From: a virus
Virus record (IMG/VR): IMGVR_UViG_3300035034_000383
Span: 1-45,397 of that record
Reading direction: 5' to 3' (one strand)
DNA length: 45,397 nt
Each line of letters starts with the position of its first letter. Within the stretch, counting starts at the first letter, position 1. Below the pieces are notes generated by a model that was given only the letters and a program-made list of their open reading frames with translations, did no database searches and was not told the DNA's origin. Of this stretch, positions 38,741-45,397 are shown piece after piece. The position numbers and the translations under genes are program-made.

Positions 38741-39919
38741 TTATCCTCTTCTAATTCTTCTTCTATTAAAGCTGATACCTGCAACCTTAAAGGCAGAGCT
38801 TCCCATGTCTCTTTCTACCTTAAAGTTTTTTCGGTAACGAACGAGGGCCTCTCTCGCATCCCTCTCTTCTGTGCCAGCTTCTTGGAATAATCTCATACCC
38901 TTGAACAATCTTGCAGCAGCCTTGTGTGCTACAGCAAACTTGTACTGTGGGTATCTTTCAATAAAGAATGGTACGTCAGTGTCGGCAGTAAATTCAATGA
39001 TGTCAGCACCCGCTGCATTTTGACCTACCCGATAGAAAATGTACTTAAAGTTTAGGTAGATTGGTTTAGCAATCCGTAAGTCTGACAGCTTAAACTTGTC
39101 AGTCAAAGCCTTGTCAGTCTCATGGTTAATGAAGAATCCCCAAGCTGTAATGCTAGCAACGTCTGGTGAACCAACTGTTGACACGTCTGACCACTTAATC
39201 TTTACTGTGTTGACTCCTTCTACTAAAGAGTTTCCGTTAGCGTCCTGTGCTGCTGAGGCTAAGAAGTAGTTACTCGATACATCGGCACCGAACTTTATTG
39301 AGATTGAGTTGACATCTGTGATGTCTGGAATCTCTACCTCTAGGATAAGAACTCCTACATCACTGAAGTCTGTAAGGTCAATAGCTTCTGTAGTTGTCGT
39401 AAGACCTGTTGCTCCTTGACCTGTTGCGGTCATGTCGAAGCTTACAGCATCCCTTTCTTTTACAATGTTCTCTGCATTTACTCCTGTGTATGTAAGTCCA
39501 TCTGTTAGGTTGAACTCAATCAGGTCTCGATGAGGGTAGCTTGAATTCTCTGGGATGTTAATACCCATGTAAGAACTACCATCATATCTTTCAATTGCAA
39601 AGGCTAGTCTCCCTTGACTCATTCCAGAAAGCTCTCTTGAATCAACTCTAGTAAAGTCACCCGTGTTAGTTTCGTCCTCCTTGAAACTCAACTCACCAGC
39701 GGTAAGTAAGTAGGGGGTAAGGTTGTCAACCTTGTACCATGTCACAGTAGGGAGGTATTCAATCTCCACTCTGTCAACCATGTGTTCGTTGCCTAGCTCC
39801 TCTAGTAGCCAAGCGGTTGCCTCTGTTGCAGCAAGATAGCGGTCACTTGCACTAATCCTGTCATTGCTGCTGTCTCCAATGAAGGAGTTTACGTCTTTGA
39901 ATATGTCTAATAGATTCAT
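38741..39919 (-). CDS. Tail/adaptor protein with beta-sandwich insert
   Basis: A 392-aa protein. The N-terminal helical part (MNLLDIFKDVNSFIGDSSND) and C-terminal helical part (FIERYPQYKFAVAHKAAARL, about 323-342) resemble head-tail adaptor or tail-tube components. The middle (about 100-290) looks like a carbohydrate-binding or lectin-type beta-sandwich insert. It lies between the propeller-like tail protein and the internal virion genes. Confidence 0.6.
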   Translation of the reverse strand: MNLLDIFKDVNSFIGDSSNDRISASDRYLAATEATAWLLEELGNEHMVDRVEIEYLPTVTWYKVDNLTPYLLTAGELSFKEDETNTGDFTRVDSRELSGMSQGRLAFAIERYDGSSYMGINIPENSSYPHRDLIEFNLTDGLTYTGVNAENIVKERDAVSFDMTATGQGATGLTTTTEAIDLTDFSDVGVLILEVEIPDITDVNSISIKFGADVSSNYFLASAAQDANGNSLVEGVNTVKIKWSDVSTVGSPDVASITAWGFFINHETDKALTDKFKLSDLRIAKPIYLNFKYIFYRVGQNAAGADIIEFTADTDVPFFIERYPQYKFAVAHKAAARLFKGMRLFQEAGTEERDAREALVRYRKNFKVERDMGSSAFKVAGISFNRRRIRRG

Positions 39920-39922
39920 ATG

Positions 39923-42900
39923 TTATCCGTTATCTGCTGATAAGGTTCTTGTATCGTCACTGTTAATAATTGCTACACTGGGTAGGTAGGTGTTCTCCCC
40001 CAAGGGGATGGCTGTCGCCCACTCAACTTCTATTTGAATAGCGTGAACGTATTGCTTGTTAATCTTGAAGTCAACGTAGCCTCTTCTTGCTTCATCCATT
40101 GAGATACTCTTTGTCATTCCGTCAGGAGAGGTAGCTGAGGTACCCTGGTTGAAGTAAACCTTAACAGTGGCCACCACAGTGTCTCCTGTGCCCTGTGTAG
40201 GGGCGTTGTATATTCGGATAGTTTTAATGCTTGAGCCTGTTGGGATAAGAGTAACTCCTGAATACACATCTCCCTGTCCTGATAACTGGGCAGTGTTACT
40301 ACCGTTGGTTAAGTCGAATGGATAAATCTTTCTAACAGCCAGACCACCACTGTCTTGGTAAGAAAATGTAAAGGCCTGCTTGTTTGTTCTATATCCATTG
40401 CTTGCGACCTCGACATCCGAACCGTAGATAAGTGCACCCGACTTAATGTTGTTTACAAGGCTGTCGGTTGTAACTCCTGGTGCCTCAATTGAGAACAACT
40501 GAGTAACGGCTCCTCCTTTCTCACAGTAGATGTTACCATCGTTAGCGAGCCAGGTTGCTTTGTCTCCTGCTATGCTTACTCCATCTGGAAATGCAGGGTA
40601 TGCTCCGATTCCTAATGTCTTTATAACTGCGAAGGTCACTCCTCCACTATCATTGTAACCGAAGGCTCTTACTTCTGTTAGACCGTTATCGCTGATTGTA
40701 ATTATCTTTATCAATCCGTCAGGTGACTTATAAATCTTTTTGATTTCTTTTACACCTGGAATCTCAATCGTAGTTACTCCACCTAGTTGGGTTGACTGTC
40801 TGTCCCAAATAATTATTGAGCACTGACCTGAAAAAGTAGAGTTGATTGTGTTGGCTGATGACAGAGGATATTGCTGCACCGCCATATACAGTGAAGCTCT
40901 ATAATCTACAGCGTCTGTGATGGTAAAGTATTCTGGAAACAATAAAACATTCTTAGTTATAAGACCATTTTTTCCGCCAGTGATACCACCATCTATTTTG
41001 TGGACTGCATTCTGTGCAAACAAGTAGGCAAACCCGTTGTCAGCAACTCTCAAAAAGTTATAGTCTGCCTTTGTTGGAATGGTAGTTTGTAAAGTATCTG
41101 ATAGGTAAGAGGTGTTGGTATTGAGGGTGCCTGTCAGATTACTGTGTCCAATGTCTACTATTTGAGAAGGCCCAACAATCGCAGCTTTGAATTTGGGGAA
41201 GTCGCTCTCGTTATCATAGATAAAGTTCTGTGAATTTATAAATTCAGCAGAGTTAGTTGTCACCACGTTTAAGGTGTAGATATCTCCATTAGTATTATCT
41301 CTATAATATAGACTTCCTCTGTCTGGTTGTACAATTAAATCAAAGCCAGAACTTGCGGCAAACCTGGTCTGGCCTGACTTCCTTAGCTTGGTCACATCAT
41401 TTGGAAAGAAAGGATTAAAATACCATTGTGTAACAGTGTCGTCGTTTCCGTTTAGAGTGTACAAGAGATTATTCTCATCACCAAGAGCAACAGAATAAGT
41501 ACTGTTACCTAGAGTTTCAAACCTACTTGTATAAGTTCCTGTTGAAATATCCCATGGAGTAGTAAGGGTGTACATAACGATGTTGTGTATGTTGGCAACT
41601 CCTTGAACCGTTTCGGCTGCATAGATTCTCAGTCCATCTTTTGAGAAATCAAAACTATACCCCGTGCTACCATATTCAGTGTTATCAAGGGTGTCTCCAG
41701 AAAAAGATGCTGTTGATATGTCCCAGGCGGTAGAGAGATTTAGGTGATAGAAGATAGAGTTACCAGAAAATTCTCTAATGTACAGGTTCAATCCATCAGG
41801 ACTAAACTTAATACCTCCGAGTCTTCCAGGAACAGTTCCTGTGTATACAAAAGACTTACTGGCAGAAGCTGCTGAAGTCATTACATAAGCTGATGATAAG
41901 TTATACTGGAAAATACTAAAGGGAAAGCTGCCCCCTCCGTCTACATAGAGTTTTGTTCCCCCGTCTCCAAGCCCAAGAGCAAAGCCATCAGAACTAGTTA
42001 GGGACCTTTGACCTGTGTATGTTGTTGCTGTTGCTGTTGTGCTTAGGTTATAGTACGAACCAAAATTGAAAGCAGAAACAATATACAAAGCATTGTCAAT
42101 TGTTTTATATTTTATTTCTGGCACAGTTCCAGTACCGTCTGTTGAAGTAACTCTGTCGACAGCTATTTCTGCTGCCTCTGAGACAAGAGTACATGTAACT
42201 ACGGGGCTTGAAGAAGACCCAGTAACAACCAGTGGCTTTGTTCCAGGAGTTAGGTCTCCCAAATAGTATGTTGTGCAAAAGAAGTCTGCACCTGAATCCC
42301 CCCTTCTTACCGTGCTAACAAGAGTCATTGCTACTCCATCGAGATTAACAGCAGTCGGAGCTGCGTTTTGGTTTCTTATTTCAACAATCGCAGCACATCC
42401 ATTTTTTGCTGGTACAATAACATCAATGTCAGTTGTAAAGGTTCCGTAGTTTGAGTAAGTACCTTCAATTGTGACAGGAAGAACACCATCAGGTTTAATC
42501 TCAACAGCCTGCATTTGCCAACTAACTACAATCGGTGCCCGCAAGCTAAAGAACCCCTCATCTTTTGTGTAAACATACATCAGCTTTCTTTCAGCGTTAA
42601 CTGTGTATATCTCTAGGTCGTTTACTTTGAAGCCTGTATCTAGAGTTGTTATATTTACTAGTGAGGTGTCAGACAATGAGTCTCCTTTGTAAATCTTTCT
42701 TCCCTGCTCAGCAAAGTAGAAAGCTTTAGTTACAGTATCAACCACCTCAGATGTCAGCACTGTGTCAAGCGCTACGTCAAGTGTTAGTACTGTTGAGTTT
42801 GTGACTACAGGAGCTAGGTAGCCCTGCCGAAAGTATGGGTTAAACTTTCCTTGTGCCAATTGTCCCTCCTGAACATTTGTTCTTATCTCAGGTCGGGGCG

Positions 42901-42976
42901 TTACCATGTCAGTGTCACCAGCAAAGTTGTTGGCCAGTCCCCCTTGACCACTTAGGTTTAAAATTATATCTGCCAT
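39923..42976 (-). CDS. Large tail protein with beta-propeller-like repeats
   Basis: A 1017-aa beta-rich protein. From about residue 280 to 520 it has repeating blade-like units (FSPDGLNLYIREFSGNSIFY, FSKDGLRIYAAETVQGVANI, and similar), as in SMP-30/NHL/WD-type propellers. The N-terminus (MADIILNLSGQGGLANNFAG) and a beta C-terminus (about 880-1017) may hold assembly domains. Position fits a T7 gp12-like tail nozzle or receptor-binding tail hub. Confidence 0.6.
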   Translation of the reverse strand: MADIILNLSGQGGLANNFAGDTDMVTPRPEIRTNVQEGQLAQGKFNPYFRQGYLAPVVTNSTVLTLDVALDTVLTSEVVDTVTKAFYFAEQGRKIYKGDSLSDTSLVNITTLDTGFKVNDLEIYTVNAERKLMYVYTKDEGFFSLRAPIVVSWQMQAVEIKPDGVLPVTIEGTYSNYGTFTTDIDVIVPAKNGCAAIVEIRNQNAAPTAVNLDGVAMTLVSTVRRGDSGADFFCTTYYLGDLTPGTKPLVVTGSSSSPVVTCTLVSEAAEIAVDRVTSTDGTGTVPEIKYKTIDNALYIVSAFNFGSYYNLSTTATATTYTGQRSLTSSDGFALGLGDGGTKLYVDGGGSFPFSIFQYNLSSAYVMTSAASASKSFVYTGTVPGRLGGIKFSPDGLNLYIREFSGNSIFYHLNLSTAWDISTASFSGDTLDNTEYGSTGYSFDFSKDGLRIYAAETVQGVANIHNIVMYTLTTPWDISTGTYTSRFETLGNSTYSVALGDENNLLYTLNGNDDTVTQWYFNPFFPNDVTKLRKSGQTRFAASSGFDLIVQPDRGSLYYRDNTNGDIYTLNVVTTNSAEFINSQNFIYDNESDFPKFKAAIVGPSQIVDIGHSNLTGTLNTNTSYLSDTLQTTIPTKADYNFLRVADNGFAYLFAQNAVHKIDGGITGGKNGLITKNVLLFPEYFTITDAVDYRASLYMAVQQYPLSSANTINSTFSGQCSIIIWDRQSTQLGGVTTIEIPGVKEIKKIYKSPDGLIKIITISDNGLTEVRAFGYNDSGGVTFAVIKTLGIGAYPAFPDGVSIAGDKATWLANDGNIYCEKGGAVTQLFSIEAPGVTTDSLVNNIKSGALIYGSDVEVASNGYRTNKQAFTFSYQDSGGLAVRKIYPFDLTNGSNTAQLSGQGDVYSGVTLIPTGSSIKTIRIYNAPTQGTGDTVVATVKVYFNQGTSATSPDGMTKSISMDEARRGYVDFKINKQYVHAIQIEVEWATAIPLGENTYLPSVAIINSDDTRTLSADNG

Positions 42977-42979
42977 ATG

Positions 42980-43651
42980 TTATTTTTCTTGTATAAATTG
43001 AAGGTACTCACAAACAATGTTTGCTCTTGCCCCACTTGTGCTTCTGGCTGGACTGAAGAATGAGTAGAAAGTTTTAATCTCATTAAAAGTACCTACCATG
43101 TTAGACGAGAAGCTACCCATGAATTGGTTGTTAATAAATATCTCTGTGAACTGGACATAGTGTTTAATTTCTAGGAAGAAAGTGTCAGAGTATTCCGAGT
43201 CAAACATTGTAATGTCATAGTCTATGGGAAAAACTTCTTCTGAACCACCAGCCTGTTTAGTTACAGCAAACAACTGCCCGTTTAGAATCTTAATTCCAGC
43301 GTAAGCTCTTAGTATATCCATAGAGGTAAAGCTTGCTGGGAAAGAAAACGAATCAAAAACAGCGGGAGAAAGAATGTATCCCTCCATGTTGTTTGGATTT
43401 CTTAGGTAAATAGAACCTCGGAACCTGCTTGTTCTACCTGGCCTCATAAGAAAACCTCCTGATGTATCAATGATACGAGAATCCTTACCAAAGATTGTCT
43501 GTGAAGTTGTGCCTCCACCTCCTAAGTCTGAGAACAGAAGGTTTAAAAACACAACCTTTTCAAAGAAGAACTCTGCTAAGTTTTCAAAGACAACACTGGC
43601 TGTTCTTCTTCTCTGTTCTGGGGAGGACTCTTGGTTTAATTGTTCACTCAT
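42980..43651 (-). CDS. Beta-rich tail or appendage protein
   Basis: A 223-aa protein, helical and hydrophobic near the N-terminus (VVFENLAEFFFEKVVFLNLL, about 20-39) then a jelly-roll-like beta body. It sits between the small membrane protein and the propeller tail protein. A virion role is inferred from location. Its leader holds two hairpins (43737-43676). Confidence 0.55.
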   Translation of the reverse strand: MSEQLNQESSPEQRRRTASVVFENLAEFFFEKVVFLNLLFSDLGGGGTTSQTIFGKDSRIIDTSGGFLMRPGRTSRFRGSIYLRNPNNMEGYILSPAVFDSFSFPASFTSMDILRAYAGIKILNGQLFAVTKQAGGSEEVFPIDYDITMFDSEYSDTFFLEIKHYVQFTEIFINNQFMGSFSSNMVGTFNEIKTFYSFFSPARSTSGARANIVCEYLQFIQEK

Positions 43652-43675
43652 GTTTTGTAATATAACTTAATAACA

Positions 43676-43737
43676 TTGCTTCGTTTGTTCAAGCAAACAG
43701 AGAAGTCTCAGGCTATTGCTGAGGCTCCCTGTGTTTG
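43676..43737 (-). promoter_or_regulatory. Two leader hairpins before the 223-aa gene
   Basis: Leftward: CAAACA (43737-43732) with TGTTTG (43699-43694) enclosing CTCAG-caatagc-CTGAG (43723-43707), then TTGCTT-gaacaaacg-AAGCAA (43696-43676). The two share a few bases at the junction, so they may be alternative folds. No U-run; the last helix ends 24 bases before the AUG. Confidence 0.5.
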
Positions 43738-43744
43738 ATTCCCT

Positions 43745-43966
43745 CTATAAGAATATGGCTAGTACTCTTCCTGCCTCTACCACACCTAACCCTACAGAAA
43801 ATGCAGACAGTGCCACCATCGAGATGATTAGTTTTTTAACTTTCCCGTTTGTATATTCTACTTCCAGAGCCGTCTTCTCTCCAGTCTTTTCGATTCTTTC
43901 CAAGGCCTGAATTAAGTACTGGAACCTTAGGACTTCTGCTTCTTTGTTATAATCTTCTGCTTGCAT
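43745..43966 (-). CDS. Small membrane protein (possible holin or spanin-like)
   Basis: A 73-aa protein: helical charged N-terminal part (about 1-48) and one C-terminal membrane helix (about 49-73, ISMVALSAFSVGLGVVEAGR). The single-span layout fits small type holins or membrane partners. It overlaps the phospholipase-like gene by 20 bases. Alternative: a virion membrane-contact protein. Confidence 0.5.
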   Translation of the reverse strand: MQAEDYNKEAEVLRFQYLIQALERIEKTGEKTALEVEYTNGKVKKLIISMVALSAFSVGLGVVEAGRVLAIFL

Positions 43967-44285
43967 TTTTTTTATCTTTAATTAAAATCTCTTCTATTGT
44001 TCTCCATCTTCCATAGGTAAAGATAAGGTAAGGGATTGGTAGTAATGTTAGTCCTAGCCAGTAAACGATTGTAACTATGTAGTGCCACCCGAGGTAACTA
44101 TCTGACCACATCTTAGAGGCCATGTGCCAGTCACCTCTGAATTTATACCACAGTGAGCCACCCCTAGAATACACGAAGTCGTGTATCTGGCAGCTTGCGG
44201 TAAAGATAAAGTCTGGTACAAATGTACAACCGTTACCAAAGGTTCTTCTGTCTTCTTCTGCTAGGTCTTCCCAATGAATCATCAT
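43947..44285 (-). CDS. Phospholipase A2-like protein with membrane segment
   Basis: A 112-aa protein. FGNGCTFVP (about 16-24) then SCQIHDFVYSRGG (about 31-43) with His-Asp and a following Tyr, and GDWHMASKMW (about 51-60) with an Asp, match the Cys-x2-His-Asp-x2-Tyr ... Asp pattern of prokaryotic phospholipase A2-like proteins. A membrane helix follows (about 67-90, YIVTIVYWLGLTLLPIPYLI). It could cut membrane lipids during entry or lysis. A calcium loop is not clear, so activity is uncertain. Confidence 0.65.
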   Translation of the reverse strand: MMIHWEDLAEEDRRTFGNGCTFVPDFIFTASCQIHDFVYSRGGSLWYKFRGDWHMASKMWSDSYLGWHYIVTIVYWLGLTLLPIPYLIFTYGRWRTIEEILIKDKKNASRRL

Positions 44286-44297
44286 GTTCGTAATGCG

Positions 44298-45356
44298 CTA
44301 CATTATCATAATGACTCCTTGGCGGGCTGCTTGGGCTGCCCCACCTCCACCACCACCTGCGTCCGTCCAAGTCCCCCAGAAGGTAGCCTCAGCGTTTTGG
44401 TTGTTGTATTCGGTGGTTGTCCAATCGGCGGAACGGGCTACGCTCGCAATCCGAAATTCATCCAATGCGCCATCCCAAAACGAAGTGGTACTTGCTTTGT
44501 CACCTCCGATTCGTGATTCTAAACCACTATTGGTAAATGATTTGGTTGACAGGGAACCACTCGCTTGGTTGCTGCTGTTAATATATATAGTAATAGCATT
44601 CCCGTTGATTACGACAGCCTGGTGGTGCCAGGCATCGTCGTTATAAGACGTGGTGGCAGCTGGTCTAATAAATCTAAGCGTGCCAGCGTTATTTCGCCAG
44701 GTCAAAACCGGTTCTCTGGGCGAGTCGTCGTCACCATAGTCTAGTTTATATATGTTTAGACCAGTAGCCGCCCGTTCTGCATACATTGCCACCCCACCAA
44801 CTTTTGACTCAAAAGTAGTTTTGAACCAAACAGATACGGTCGAGGTCGCTTGCGTAGCAGCAATAACGCCGTCAGTTAATTTTATATAATCAGCCGAACC
44901 ATCAAAAGACTGAGCTCGACCAGATAGTTTACCGCTTGGTGCACTAATTGACATAGAGTTACCAGTCCCATCGTAGCCGTTTCCAGTACTATCAAGGTAC
45001 CCGTCTGTGGTGTTGTTTACCGCTTCCCCCAAGTGCAGTACCGCCAGGTATTCACTCCACACATTCTGCGCTCCATACGTAGCCGTCACCGCGTAGTCAG
45101 AGCGTACCCCGTCCCAGTCGACAAACATGCTTACTGTAGAAGTTAAACCAGGAACTTTAACGTGCATCTCAGTTACAGACACAATCTCTCTAGCCCATTC
45201 TGTAGTTTTAGCACTATCAGCGTACACACGTACAGACTGTGCTTCTGCAAGAGTTGTGATACCTAGTCGGTCTAGGTCTACGTATGTAGGGAAGTTCGTC
45301 TGAGTAGCTGGTACGTCTGCTGCTCTTACCGTTGCTGATTTGAATCCTGTTGCCAT
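44298..45356 (-). CDS. DUF2341/LamG lectin-like protein, probable receptor binding
   Basis: A 352-aa protein. The N-terminal part (about 1-105) resembles DUF2341 domains (DRLGITTLAEAQSVRVYADS; NVWSEYLAVLHLGEAVNN). The rest (about 106-330) is a LamG/concanavalin A-like fold (STGNGYDGTGN; AQSFDGSADYIKLTDG; WHHQAVVINGNAITIYINS; LDEFRIASVARSADW). It ends in a Gly-rich linker (TWTDAGGGGGGAAQAARQGV). Such proteins bind sugars, here likely on the host surface. On the circular map it directly follows the fibre gene. Confidence 0.75.
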   Translation of the reverse strand: MATGFKSATVRAADVPATQTNFPTYVDLDRLGITTLAEAQSVRVYADSAKTTEWAREIVSVTEMHVKVPGLTSTVSMFVDWDGVRSDYAVTATYGAQNVWSEYLAVLHLGEAVNNTTDGYLDSTGNGYDGTGNSMSISAPSGKLSGRAQSFDGSADYIKLTDGVIAATQATSTVSVWFKTTFESKVGGVAMYAERAATGLNIYKLDYGDDDSPREPVLTWRNNAGTLRFIRPAATTSYNDDAWHHQAVVINGNAITIYINSSNQASGSLSTKSFTNSGLESRIGGDKASTTSFWDGALDEFRIASVARSADWTTTEYNNQNAEATFWGTWTDAGGGGGGAAQAARQGVIMIM

Positions 45357-45397
45357 TATTCTTTTAGGTTTACGCTACTTATTGTATCTTGTTTTCC
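45357..45397 (-). other. Fibre gene 3' end and intergenic leader (on circular joining)
   Basis: If the ends join, 45397-45379 carry the last codons of the fibre frame and its TAA (45381-45379), and 45378-45357 is a 22-base A-rich leader for the lectin-like gene. In the linear window no feature can be placed here. Confidence 0.6.

Noticed and set aside
1-45397. TGA read as Trp or Gly in this phage
   Set aside because: All long genes are intact under the standard code and the tRNA-Trp has anticodon CCA; TGA is avoided, not used as sense.

Overview
The window looks like one complete circular (or circularly permuted) tailed-phage genome of about 45.4 kb, cut open inside a tail-fibre gene. The left edge holds the 5' part of a leftward fibre ORF. 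If position 1 is joined to position 45397, that ORF continues for six codons, stops at TAA, and the next leftward gene starts 22 bases further on. The phage is probably podovirus-like: it has terminase, a 654-aa portal, scaffold, capsid, a 1360-aa ejection-type protein, and no tape measure or sheath. No integrase, DNA polymerase or RNA polymerase is visible.

Layout. (1) About 10.55 kb down to 1, leftward: small and large terminase, portal, an 18-aa lysine peptide, a ribonucleotide reductase R2 subunit preceded by a 39-aa Cys-x2-Cys peptide, scaffold, decoration-like protein, major capsid protein, small structural proteins and fibre. (2) About 10.55-13.3 kb: control region with divergent promoters, 9-bp tandem repeats, many short hairpins and a few small ORFs. 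(3) About 13.0-33.25 kb, rightward: a peptide/amide-bond cluster (GGCT-like, two amidoligases, class II glutamine amidotransferase, ATP-grasp); RNA repair (Rnl2-type ligase, kinase-phosphatase); replication and recombination (TOPRIM-helicase, separate zinc-finger primase piece, SSB-like protein, PD-(D/E)XK nuclease, DnaQ-like exonuclease, NinG-like); five tRNAs; dNMP kinase; two possible cell-wall enzymes; and GroEL-like plus GroES-like proteins. (4) A bidirectional terminator at 33.32-33.35 kb separates this from the leftward virion block at 33.36-45.36 kb (lectin-like protein, phospholipase A2-like protein, small membrane protein, tail proteins, ejection proteins). After circular closure, blocks 4 and 1 form one late unit.

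Gene expression is unusual. Promoters are clear sigma70-type (TTGACA, 16-17 bp, TATAAT/TATACT, often with an upstream TG). Almost no gene has a Shine-Dalgarno sequence; starts follow A/T-rich stretches. Several unit-leading genes instead have long, strongly paired RNA leaders. Of the 67 CDS listed, 66 end in TAA or TAG; the only TGA stop belongs to a 49-codon ORF that also has the only strong Shine-Dalgarno. TGA is not used as a sense codon either. This points to a host with weak SD use and poor or absent UGA termination, for example some Patescibacteria (CPR); that host assignment is inference.
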